Shown here: positions 1 to 7,420 of the stretch, piece after piece
Position numbering within the stretch: the first letter of the stretch is position 1
Layout: each line of letters starts with the position of its first letter
From: Cribrihabitans_A pelagius
GTDB lineage: Bacteria > Pseudomonadota > Alphaproteobacteria > Rhodobacterales > Rhodobacteraceae
DNA length: 64,000 bases
Assembly (NCBI RefSeq): GCF_048820915.1
Contig: NZ_JBMERR010000006.1
Location: forward strand, 62,001 to 126,000
Direction: 5' to 3'
Translations under genes and position numbers: made by a program
Notes under the pieces: model-generated
What the model was told of the DNA's origin: nothing
What the model saw: only the letters and a program-made list of their open reading frames with translations
Databases searched by the model: none

Positions 1-510
1 GCCGTGCGGCACGTCCTCGCCCCAAGTCTCAATCAGCCCGAGCGCACCGCCCTTTTCGAACATCTTCCAGCCCTCGTCCGCCATCTCCATATAGGCCGCC
101 TTGGCCTTCTCCGGCACCGCCAGCAGGAAGCCCTGGTAATATTGCCCGCCGGTGTGATCGCCCTGCTCGAAGACCGGTGAAAAACCGCCAAAGATCATGC
201 GGCTGCCGTCAAAGGGCATTTCCGGCAGCGCCTTCATCGCGGAATCGCTTTCCATTTTCTTCCACGCGGCATCCGCCGCGGCCCTGTCAGGCCAGGCGAT
301 CCACGAGAACACGATGGCTTCATCATCCTGCGCGTTCACGGCACCGTAGAAATCAGTGACCTTTCCCTTGGGCACATCAACACCCCAGGTCTCGACCATG
401 CGGGTCGCGCCATAGCTTTCAAACAGCTTCCACGCGGCCGCCGCATGTTCCGCATATCTCTTCTTGTTCGCAGTCGGGACCGCTGCAACCGAGCCGGTGT
501 AGTAGGTCAT
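1..510 (-). CDS. DUF1428 family protein, 3' end outside window
   Basis: The reverse-strand frame is open from an ATG at 510 to the window edge (170 codons), so the C-terminus is missing. It begins MTYYTGSVAAVP and consists of two similar halves: YYTGSVAAVP near residue 3 and YYQGFLLAVP in the second half, each followed by a W-K-[LM]-F-E segment and an ETWG-DVP motif. This tandem arrangement is typical of DUF1428 (YbaA-like, dimeric alpha/beta-barrel) proteins. No enzymatic role is established for the family. It diverges from the HxlR regulator at 600, so the 89-base gap probably carries both promoters and the regulator may control this gene (inference). Confidence 0.85.
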   Translation of the reverse strand, partial: MTYYTGSVAAVPTANKKRYAEHAAAAWKLFESYGATRMVETWGVDVPKGKVTDFYGAVNAQDDEAIVFSWIAWPDRAAADAAWKKMESDSAMKALPEMPFDGSRMIFGGFSPVFEQGDHTGGQYYQGFLLAVPEKAKAAYMEMADEGWKMFEKGGALGLIETWGEDVPHG

Positions 511-599
511 TTTAAATTTCCTTCTACTGAGGAGCGAATCCCGCTCCCGCGCCAATCGTGTCAATTGCAGTAGCAAAAAACAACTGATAGTATGAGTTA

Positions 600-1265
600 A
601 TGACTAAACAGGGCAGATCCCCGCGTATCCGCTATGACGAAGGCTGTCTGGCAGCGCATGCATTGAACCTGATCGGCGACCGCTGGTCGCTGCTTGTCGT
701 GCGCGAGCTGATGTTCGCCCCAAAGCGGTTTCAGATGATCCGCAAGGGGCTGCCGGGCATCACTGCCAGCGTGCTCTCGGGGCGGCTGGAGCAGCTGACG
801 GCGGCGCGTGTGGTGGCTCATGAGGGACGGCTTGGAATTTACGCGCTGACCGACACGGGCCGCGGGCTGCTGCCGGTGCTGGAGGCGCTGTGCCGCTGGG
901 CCCTGACGATGCCGGGCCATGATCCCTCCCGCTTCATCAGCCCCTCGGCACTATTAATCTCGATGGGGGTGGGCTTGGTGCGGGACCGGGCCGACGGGCA
1001 CGAGGCAGTGGCCGGCTTCGATTTCGGCAGCGAAACCTTTGAGATACGGCTGTCAGACGGCCGACTGCAAACCACAGCGGTCGCCTCGCCAAAGGCTCAG
1101 TTCGGGCTGTCAGGCACCGGCAACGCGCTGGCGGCAGCGGTCTACGGCGCCGCCCCTCTGCCGCAGCTGGTCTCCCAAGGCGTGGTCCGCGCCGAGGGCG
1201 ACATCGCCGCCGCCCAGGGTTTTCTGGATTTCTTCAGATTGGAGGCGCAAGAGTCACCGGCCTGA
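600..1265 (+). CDS. HxlR-type winged-helix regulator with SCP2-like C-terminal domain
   Basis: A 221-residue protein. Residues about 10-105 form an HxlR winged helix: a conserved Cys in YDEGCLAAHAL, GDRWSLLVVREL, and the recognition region LPGITASVLSGRLEQL. The C-terminal half (about 115-220) looks like an SCP2/sterol-carrier fold, ending in a GD-x-A-A-x-x-F-L-D-F pattern. HxlR proteins with this extension are known in Proteobacteria and probably bind a small hydrophobic ligand. It is divergent from the DUF1428 gene, its likely target. The regulator assignment is firm; the ligand is unknown. Confidence 0.88.
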   Translation: MTKQGRSPRIRYDEGCLAAHALNLIGDRWSLLVVRELMFAPKRFQMIRKGLPGITASVLSGRLEQLTAARVVAHEGRLGIYALTDTGRGLLPVLEALCRWALTMPGHDPSRFISPSALLISMGVGLVRDRADGHEAVAGFDFGSETFEIRLSDGRLQTTAVASPKAQFGLSGTGNALAAAVYGAAPLPQLVSQGVVRAEGDIAAAQGFLDFFRLEAQESPA

Positions 1266-1544
1266 TGCAGGGGTTGATCCGACTCCAGGAAATCGCTGAC
1301 GGCCGCCGCAACATCAAGTTGCTTTTTCGGCGGCATCGCGTTTACGTTTACCCCCACCAACGGCATCTTAAAGGCCATGACGAGTGTGGATACCCTCTGT
1401 TGGGCAAGCGTTATCTTCAATGTTTCGGCAGGGCTTCGATCGGACGTGTGTCGGGCCTCTGAACATGGCTTCGATGACGCCACGGGCCGGTATGCTGTTC
1501 GGAAGGCTGGGTGCCGGCTTCCGGCGCCGAGAGCTGGCGGGGCT

Positions 1545-1785
1545 GCATCCTGCCGGTGATCGTGCTGAGCGGCTACGCGATCCCCAGGCTGATGCGCAGC
1601 ACCCGCTCCGGCGTGATCGGCGTGCCCGCGGGCGGCTGCATCCCCGCCGCCCGCGCCAAAGGGCTGCCGAAGCGGTGGTGATTTAGTGCCACGCGTTGCT
1701 GCCCTTGGTATTGCTGCCCTAGGTGTCTCTCTCGGCGGTGCAGCTGGGGCAGAATCCTTCCGGCTCCATCATGATCGAGAGGCGG
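1545..1785 (+). pseudogene. remnant of DppB/OppB-type peptide ABC permease
   Basis: No intact reading frame is present, but pieces of a dipeptide-transporter permease can be read. In one frame RGCILPVIVLSGYAIPRLMR is followed by an A-R-A-K-G-L signature, the conserved EAA-loop region of DppB/OppB. In another frame QLGQNPSGSIMIE resembles the conserved block after the loop (normally ending GGSIMIE). A stop codon and a frameshift separate the two pieces. The N-terminal part is absent. It lies directly upstream of an ATPase remnant, so an entire dpp-like operon has apparently collapsed here. Confidence 0.6.
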
Positions 1786-1798
1786 CACGCCGCTGCAG

Positions 1799-2260
1799 CT
1801 GATCGCCGCCAGCGCGCTCAACCCCACACTCACAGTCAGCCGCCGGCGGACCGAGGGTGTGATGCGCAGCGAAGCCTTGAACCGGGCCGAGGCCGAAGGA
1901 CGGGCGATCACCATGCTGGACCGCGCCGGCCAATCCAATCCGGAGGCGCGGCTGGGGAGGTACCCGTATGCCTTCTCCGGCGGCCAGCGCCAGCGCACCA
2001 TGATCGGTATCGCGCTGATCCTGCAGCCACGGGTTCTGATCCGCAACGAGCCCGCCTCGGCGCTGGATGTGCCGGTGCCAGCGCAGATCATCCAACTGCT
2101 GTTGGAGCTGAAGCGCGGGCGTCTGCTGACCATAGTCTTTGTCAGCCGCAACCTCCCAGTGGTGGAGCATGTCGTCGGCCGGATGGCAGTGATGCACCTG
2201 GGCGCGAAGAGTGGAGGAGGCAGAGACCGGCCGGGTCTTCACCGCGCCGCAACACGCGGC
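1799..2260 (+). pseudogene. remnant of DppD/OppD-type ABC ATPase
   Basis: The translated frame reads ASALNPTLTV, then RYPYAFSGGQRQR (signature motif), then LIRNEPASALDV in place of the usual Walker B LIADEPTTALDV, and FVSRNLPVVEHV in place of the H-loop (usually S-H-D-L). The Walker B Asp is Asn and the switch His is Arg. After about 2205 the family's continuation (EEAETGRVFTAPQH) is found in a different frame, showing a frameshift. The Walker A region is missing. It is therefore non-functional. The recognisable order is permease fragment then ATPase fragment, with the second permease deleted. Confidence 0.72.
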
Positions 2261-2540
2261 AGTCTCCGCCGCTCGCCGATTGTGTCGCGAAGCGCGCTCC
2301 CTGGCGCGTTGGTGCCAAGCCGACTGGAGCGCCGCCGCACCTGTGACCGCATCCCGATCCCGCAGTATCCGGCGAAGACGCACCCCGGCGCTCATTGTGC
2401 GAATCCCGGCATGGGGCAAGACGGTGTGAACGAGTTTCAAGCCCTGCGCGGCTGACGCCTCCCGCAGGGCGGCTCACCGGCCGCCCAAGTCCCCGCCGCA
2501 ACCGGAGCAGCACCCTCGCGCCGGGTAAGGCCCGCCGCCG

Positions 2541-3083
2541 CTACAGCGACGCCGCCGAGCGGGACGCTTGATCGTACAGACCAGAAATGCTGCGCAGCAC
2601 CCGCGCCACGTGGCGGATCTCGTGATAATCGCGGTCGGTCGCCTCGGCCGATTCCAGGAGGCAAGTCTTGCGGATATCGCGGTAGGCAGCGCACACCTCC
2701 TTGCCGCGCTCCGAAGTGGAATAGAACATCTCCTTGCCGACCTTGCGGCTTTCCACCAGTTCGGCCTTGGCCAGCTTCTTCAGCGAGTAGTTCACCGTGT
2801 GAGTGTCTTCGATGTTGAGCATGAAGGCGATGTCACTCAGCCGTTTTTCCTTGCTGCGGTGGTTCACGTTGTGCAGCACCAGAATATCGAGCGGATTGAA
2901 GTCCTTGTATCCCACCGCTTTCATGCAATGCATCATCCAGCGCGAAAATGCGTTGTAAGTCATCGTCATTGCATATTCGAGCTCGCTGAACTGCCAGCCG
3001 GTGTCACTTCCGGCGAGATGGTCCGAGGAAACAATCGGTGTGCCCGAAAGCGCGGGCCGCTCGTCCTTGGGGGTCTTGGTCAT
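2541..3083 (-). CDS. MarR-like winged-helix DNA-binding protein
   Basis: A 180-residue protein from the ATG at 3083; the frame continues upstream but has no family-like sequence there. The core FNPLDILVLHNVNHR, RLSDIAFMLNIEDTHTVNYS and LKKLAKAELVESRKVGKE is a winged helix of the MarR type, with the recognition helix around DTHTVNYSLKKL and the wing around the K-V-G-K-E-M-F-Y segment. The sequence resembles a predicted transcription-regulator family common in roseobacters. It is a single-gene unit facing away from the CHAP lipoprotein gene. Target genes are unknown. Confidence 0.82.
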   Translation of the reverse strand: MTKTPKDERPALSGTPIVSSDHLAGSDTGWQFSELEYAMTMTYNAFSRWMMHCMKAVGYKDFNPLDILVLHNVNHRSKEKRLSDIAFMLNIEDTHTVNYSLKKLAKAELVESRKVGKEMFYSTSERGKEVCAAYRDIRKTCLLESAEATDRDYHEIRHVARVLRSISGLYDQASRSAASL

Positions 3084-3396
3084 GGCGTCCGTCCTGTCTG
3101 TTGCGGGGGTGGCCTCCTGGCCGGTGATATCAGGAAAACCACGGAGCAACCACGCCGAAATGCCGGCGTAACGCTGACGTAAACATGACTTAAATCGCCA
3201 GAACAGCCCGGAAACTGTGGTTGAAACCGGAAAACCCGAAGGCCTGCGGCAGAGTACAGGCAAATCTTCCGCGCAACTGGCGGTTTCTTGCCGGCCCGCA
3301 GCTCTGCGGCGACCCGGTTCCGCCAAGCGGCTCGCCAAAGCGGACCGTGTTCAGTATCCACTTGGTTAAAAAATTACCAACAGACCGAGGGACCAC
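3084..3396. other. divergent intergenic region
   Basis: This 313-base gap separates the winged-helix regulator from the CHAP lipoprotein and should hold both promoters. No RNA gene, terminator or convincing palindrome was found. A short direct repeat (ccggaaa twice, 3207-3232 region) is the only structure seen. The long reverse-strand frame through it has no family-like sequence. Confidence 0.5.
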
Positions 3397-3945
3397 ATGC
3401 CTGAAGCGCCCGTCCGCGTGCCGTTGCGCCTGTTGCCGCTGCTGGCGGCGGGCGGGATTTTTCTCACCGCTTGCAGCCCGCAGGCCGACAGCGTCAGCCG
3501 CCGCCAGCTTGACCCGGAGCGGGTGGCCTTTGCCGTCGCCGAGGCCAAGACCCTGCGCGCCCGCGGCCACCGGGTGTGGTGCGTGCCCTTTGCCCGCAAC
3601 GCCAGCGGCATAAGCATCTACGGCAACGCCAAGACCTGGTGGCAGCAGGCCCATGACGGCTTTGCCAAACGGCAGGCGCCCACGGTCGGCGCGGTGATGG
3701 CCTTCCGCGCCACGCCGTCGCTGCCGCTCGGCCATGTCGCAGTAGTCTCGCGCGTGCTGGAGCCGCGCAAGATCCTGATCGACCACGCCAACTGGCACCG
3801 CAACCGGGTGTCGCTCGGGATGGCGGTGATCGACGTCTCCAAAGGCAACGACTGGTCCGCGGTGCGGGTGGAAAGCCACCCCGGCGCCTTTGGCCGCACC
3901 TACCCGGTGCGCGGTTTCATCTCGCCCGCCTCGCAGGACAGCTAG
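3397..3945 (+). CDS. CHAP-domain lipoprotein, probable amidase/endopeptidase
   Basis: A 182-residue protein with a lipoprotein signal: basic start, hydrophobic core, then lipobox LTAC near residue 26. The mature part is a CHAP (NlpC/P60-type) domain with the catalytic Cys in VWCVPFARN and the catalytic His in LGHVAVVSRV, followed by a DHANWH strand. CHAP enzymes cleave peptidoglycan cross-bridges or amide bonds. The lipid anchor places it in the periplasm on the inner or outer membrane. It stands alone, with no operon partner. The substrate is inferred from the family only. Confidence 0.85.
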   Translation: MPEAPVRVPLRLLPLLAAGGIFLTACSPQADSVSRRQLDPERVAFAVAEAKTLRARGHRVWCVPFARNASGISIYGNAKTWWQQAHDGFAKRQAPTVGAVMAFRATPSLPLGHVAVVSRVLEPRKILIDHANWHRNRVSLGMAVIDVSKGNDWSAVRVESHPGAFGRTYPVRGFISPASQDS

Positions 3946-4200
3946 GACCGCACAGCCCGTTTTCCGCGCGAACCGCCCAGGGAACAGCCACTGGCCGGCG
4001 GACCTGTGCCAAAATCCCGCGGCACAAGGATAAGCCCTTGGAAATCCGCACCTTCCCAAATACAACCCTAAGATGAGGGGCGGGAGACCCTCGCAGCAAC
4101 GCCCGCAGCCACAGCCTTCGCCATCGGCCGGGACGCTTGATTTTCAATCTGAGGACTGCCGCCGGACCGGCAAGGCTTCAGAATGTTCGAAGGGGTAAGG

Positions 4201-5109
4201 ATGGACATTCAGCAACTCAAGACATTCGTGACCGTCGCGCGCGAAGGCAGCATCACGCGGGCCTCGGAGCTTCTGTTCCGCAGCCAGCCCGCCGTCAGCG
4301 CCCATATCAAATGCATGGAAGAAACCCTGGGCCTCACCCTGTTCCAGCGCACCCCCCGCGGCATGACAGTGACCGAAAACGGCCAGCGCCTGCTGAGCGA
4401 GGCGCGCCAGCTGCTGGACAAGCACCAGCGGTTTCTCGAGGAAGCCTCCCGTTTGCGCGGCTGCCTGGCGGGGCAGCTTTGCCTGGGGGCCGGGCGGCAT
4501 TCGGGCACCGAAGTGGTGAGCAGCCTGCTGACCGCGATGTCGCGGCAATTTCCCGACGTGAAGGTGGAGCTGCAGAACCAAAGCTCCTCCGATGTGCTGG
4601 AGGGGATTCGCCGGGGCACAATCGACGCCGGGTTCTTCACCGAAACGGGCGAGGATCTGAGCGGTTTCTCGACGCTGGAAATCTCCAGCTTCTGCGTCTA
4701 CCTGGCCGCGCCGGCAGGCCTGCTGCCCGCCGGGGAGGAGACCGACTGGGCCGCGCTGGAGGATCTGCCCTGGATCTTCCCCGCCAGTTCCTCCTGCTGC
4801 GGGCGGCTGGCGCGGGAGCTCTTGGAGAGCCACGGGCTGAACCCCAGGCGCATCATCCATGTCGATGATGAAATGGTCACCCGCACGCTGATCGCCAGCG
4901 GTGCCGGCGTCGGCCTGGTACACAGCGGCAGGGACGCGGCCCAGACCGCTGACGGCGGCCTCGTGCTGCTGCGCGAACTGCGCCAGTCAGCCCGTGTGCT
5001 GTTTGCGCATCTCACCTGCCGCCAGCAGGATCCGGTGATTGCCGCGGTCCGCGCCATTCTTGCCGCGCGCCCGGGCGCCGGTGCGGCAGGCGCGGAACAG
5101 GCCGCCTGA
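4201..5109 (+). CDS. tdaA: LysR-type activator TdaA of tropodithietic acid synthesis
   Basis: A 302-residue LysR protein from the ATG at 4201, preferred over an in-frame ATG at 4183 because AAGGGGTAAGG precedes it and MDIQQLKTF is the normal family start. Residues 1-60 form the helix-turn-helix (ITRASELLFRSQPAVSAHIK); the rest is the effector-binding domain. Identity as TdaA rests on position: it is followed by genes matching tdaB, tdaC, tdaD and tdaE in the published order. TdaA is known to bind the tdaC promoter in roseobacters. The effector is not evident from the sequence. Confidence 0.88.
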   Translation: MDIQQLKTFVTVAREGSITRASELLFRSQPAVSAHIKCMEETLGLTLFQRTPRGMTVTENGQRLLSEARQLLDKHQRFLEEASRLRGCLAGQLCLGAGRHSGTEVVSSLLTAMSRQFPDVKVELQNQSSSDVLEGIRRGTIDAGFFTETGEDLSGFSTLEISSFCVYLAAPAGLLPAGEETDWAALEDLPWIFPASSSCCGRLARELLESHGLNPRRIIHVDDEMVTRTLIASGAGVGLVHSGRDAAQTADGGLVLLRELRQSARVLFAHLTCRQQDPVIAAVRAILAARPGAGAAGAEQAA

Positions 5110-5165
5110 GCCTCATTGCCTGCCCGAAGCGGGCCCGGTCCGGGGCGGCTGAAGGCCGGATGCAC

Positions 5166-5188
5166 GGGGTGCGGCGCTGCCGCGCCCC
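5166..5188 (+). terminator. probable terminator after tdaA
   Basis: GGGGTGCGGC pairs with GCCGCGCCCC (one G-T pair, 3-base loop), followed eight bases on by TTTT. It lies 57 bases past the tdaA stop. The weak T-run lowers certainty. Confidence 0.45.
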
Positions 5189-5238
5189 GCCGTTTTCCGT
5201 AAAGCCGCCGTAAATGAGCATTTTCCTTTCAATACACC

Positions 5239-5264
5239 TATTGCAACATTCGGTAAATATTGCA
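5239..5264 (+). promoter_or_regulatory. TATTGCA direct repeat upstream of tdaB
   Basis: TATTGCA occurs at 5239-5245 and again at 5258-5264, 19 bases apart, in the AT-rich stretch just before tdaB. The spacing is close to two helical turns. It is a candidate activator site (TdaA or another regulator); no binding evidence is available from sequence alone. Confidence 0.35.
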
Positions 5265-5296
5265 CCCTGACGTTATTTTTAGTCATGGAGAAATGG

Positions 5297-5983
5297 ATGA
5301 CCCGAATTCTCTACAGCCTCTGCGGCGCGGGCGGTGAACATTACTCGCCGCATGTTTGGAAAATAATCATGGCGCTGGAGCACAAGCAGCTTGATTACAG
5401 GCTGGAGCCGATCTCCTTTGCCTCCATTCGTGAAATCGAGGGCAGCCGTTTCACCAGCGTTCCGGTGCTGAACGACAATGGGACAGTGCTGGGGGACAGT
5501 TTCGAAATTGCCGGTTATCTGGAGCGGCAGTATTCCGCCGCCCCCAGTCTTTTCGAAGGCGGCGGCGCTGTTCGATTGTCGCGCTTCGTGGAAAGCTACT
5601 GCAAGACGATGCTGCACCCGCCGCTGTCAGCGGCAGCGGCGATGGACATGCACGGGCTGATGGGCGAGGCCGACCGCGCCTATTTCCGAAAGGCCCGGGA
5701 GCAGCGTTTCGGCAAGACCCTGGAAGAAGTGCACGAAGGCCGCGGCCGCGCCCTGGACAGTGTGCCCGGGCAACTGGCGCCGGTCCGCGATCTGCTGGCG
5801 GGGCAGGAGTGGCTGGGCGGTGATAAACCCTTGTTTGCAGACTATATCCTGTTCGGCACCCTGCAATGGTACCATGTCTGCTGCCCCGCGCCGCTGCTCG
5901 ATGCGGCGGACCCGGTGCAGCATTGGTTCGAGCGCTGCCTGGATCTCTTCGGCGGCCGCGGCCGCGGCGCCCGGGCGGCCTGA
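5297..5983 (+). CDS. tdaB: glutathione S-transferase family protein TdaB
   Basis: A 228-residue GST-fold protein. The ATG at 5297 is preferred over 5285 because GGAG sits six bases before it. The N-terminal thioredoxin-like half contains TSVPVLNDNGTVLGDSFEIA, the cis-Pro and glutathione-binding Ser/Asp region of GSTs; the C-terminal half is the all-helical domain with PLFADYILFGTLQW. TdaB is thought to take part in sulfur insertion into the TDA ring using a glutathione-type thiol (literature inference). It is the second gene of tdaABCDE. An intrinsic terminator follows, so it may be a separate transcript from tdaC. Confidence 0.87.
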   Translation: MTRILYSLCGAGGEHYSPHVWKIIMALEHKQLDYRLEPISFASIREIEGSRFTSVPVLNDNGTVLGDSFEIAGYLERQYSAAPSLFEGGGAVRLSRFVESYCKTMLHPPLSAAAAMDMHGLMGEADRAYFRKAREQRFGKTLEEVHEGRGRALDSVPGQLAPVRDLLAGQEWLGGDKPLFADYILFGTLQWYHVCCPAPLLDAADPVQHWFERCLDLFGGRGRGARAA

Positions 5984-6025
5984 GCGGAGCCTCCCGGCCC
6001 GCTCCCGCGGCCAGACCGCGCTGGA

Positions 6026-6052
6026 GGCACCGCAATGGCTGCGGTGCCTTTT
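6026..6052 (+). terminator. intrinsic terminator between tdaB and tdaC
   Basis: GGCACCGCA, loop ATGGC, TGCGGTGCC, then TTTT: a perfect nine-base stem with a T-run, 43 bases after the tdaB stop. It would separate tdaB from tdaC-E transcription, in agreement with tdaC having its own TdaA-dependent promoter. Confidence 0.85.
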
Positions 6053-6243
6053 CAGTTGCACCTGCCGGACAGCCCGCATTTGCAATGGGCCCCTTCACCG
6101 TTCCCGAGGGCAGCCATCAGGTTTTTTGAATTGTTAATAAACCCCCGCTCGGCTTCCATGATCCCCGAGACCCGGATTCGAAATCACCGGAGACCGGCCA
6201 AAAATCAAAACGCAAAATAGTCCGCAAACCGGCACTGCCTTTC

Positions 6244-6284
6244 AATTCGGCGGGGCACTCCGGCAGTTTCCATGCTCCCGAATT
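6244..6284 (+). promoter_or_regulatory. AATTCGG/CCGAATT inverted repeat upstream of tdaC
   Basis: AATTCGG at 6244-6250 is mirrored by CCGAATT at 6278-6284, in the 273-base gap between the tdaB terminator and tdaC. TdaA is reported to bind the tdaC promoter region, so this is a candidate operator. ATTCGG also occurs near 5248 upstream of tdaB. The assignment is inference. Confidence 0.35.
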
Positions 6285-6325
6285 ACCGTTTCTCTCTTTA
6301 CGCCTCTTGGAGGGCCGAAAACCCC

Positions 6326-6940
6326 ATGAATGCTCAAATTGAAACACCTGCCTATAGTGGCGAGATTCCATCCGGAGCAGAATATGAATGGGTGGAGCGC
6401 ATTCACACTCTGGGCCCGTCCGGCACGAATTGCGAAAAGGCCGCTTTGGCCTGGGCCGGGCGCAAATGCCCGAATGCCGGAATCTGCCTGCACCGTTCGA
6501 TGGAACAGGCGGCCAGCGCGGTGGCGGGGCGGCCGCGCTCGGTGCTGCTGAGCGTGGTCGCCTACCCGCAGCTGCATTCGATCATCTACGAGCACCTCGG
6601 CAATCTCCGCCTGATCGACGTCTTCATCATGAACACCGACAACATGGTGCTGGCGTCCTCGACCGGGGAGATGCCGGCGCTCTGCGCCACCCACCCCGCG
6701 CCGGAGAAGCTGCTGCCCCCGGCGATGCAGCGGATCTATGCCGCCAGCAACGTGCTGGCGGCGGCTGACTGCGCCGAAGGCCGCGCCGACGGCTGCATCA
6801 CCACGCTCTGCGCGGCGAAGCGATACGGCCTTGCTATTCTGCGCAGCTTTGGCCCGGTGCCGATGGGCTTCACCATCCACGGCCCCTGCCGCCAGCCCGC
6901 CGCCGCCCGCGCCGCGCCCGCCCGGCAGCCCGCGCAATAA
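6326..6940 (+). CDS. tdaC: prephenate dehydratase-fold protein TdaC
   Basis: A 204-residue protein from ATG 6326, chosen because GGAGGG precedes it; an upstream in-frame ATG at 6272 has no ribosome site and lies in a putative operator. HTLGPSGTNCEKAA is the prephenate dehydratase/BacA start motif, and YGLAILRSFGPVPMGFTI matches the C-terminal block of bacilysin protein BacA. There is no ACT domain, so it is a stand-alone, non-feedback-regulated relative. In TDA synthesis it is essential and acts on ring intermediates, not prephenate; the exact reaction is unsettled. It heads the tdaCDE unit. Confidence 0.86.
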   Translation: MNAQIETPAYSGEIPSGAEYEWVERIHTLGPSGTNCEKAALAWAGRKCPNAGICLHRSMEQAASAVAGRPRSVLLSVVAYPQLHSIIYEHLGNLRLIDVFIMNTDNMVLASSTGEMPALCATHPAPEKLLPPAMQRIYAASNVLAAADCAEGRADGCITTLCAAKRYGLAILRSFGPVPMGFTIHGPCRQPAAARAAPARQPAQ

Positions 6941-6967
6941 CCTTTCCAGCCAACAGGAGTGAATTCC

Positions 6968-7384
6968 ATGACCCAACGCGCTTTTGAGACGCCGATCGAC
7001 ATCCGCTACCGCGACACCGACTCCATGGGCCACGTCAGCAGCCCGGTCTATTACGACTACATGCAGTCGGCCTATCTCGAATACATGCACGGCCTGCTCG
7101 AGCTGCCAAAGTCGCAGAAGCTGCCGCATATCATGGTGAAGACCTCCTGCGATTACGTCTCTCAGGCGATGTACGGCGAGAGGCTGGTGGTGCTGAGCCG
7201 GGTCACCAAGTTCGGCGGCAAGAGCTTCGAGATGTCGCATGAAATGCGGCTCGGCGACGCCGGCGGGCGCATCGTGGCGCAGGCCGGCTCGGTGCATGTG
7301 ATGTTCGACTACGGCAAACAGTCCACCTACCCGGTGCCGGACGCCTTCAAGGCCGCGGTCGCCGCCTTCCAGGAAGGTGCCTGA
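6968..7384 (+). CDS. tdaD: hot-dog acyl-CoA thioesterase TdaD
   Basis: A 138-residue 4-hydroxybenzoyl-CoA-thioesterase-type hot-dog protein. The ATG at 6968 is taken because AGGAG ends eight bases before it. The motif DIRYRDTDSMGHVSSPVYYD carries the catalytic Asp region typical of YbgC/4HBT enzymes, followed by the long central helix YMQSAYLEYMHGL. It would cleave a CoA thioester of a tropone-type acid in the TDA route. It lies between tdaC and tdaE with short gaps, consistent with one operon. Confidence 0.9.
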   Translation: MTQRAFETPIDIRYRDTDSMGHVSSPVYYDYMQSAYLEYMHGLLELPKSQKLPHIMVKTSCDYVSQAMYGERLVVLSRVTKFGGKSFEMSHEMRLGDAGGRIVAQAGSVHVMFDYGKQSTYPVPDAFKAAVAAFQEGA

Positions 7385-7420
7385 GGTGCCCGGAATGCAA
7401 TTCACCGCAGAAGGAGCAGC

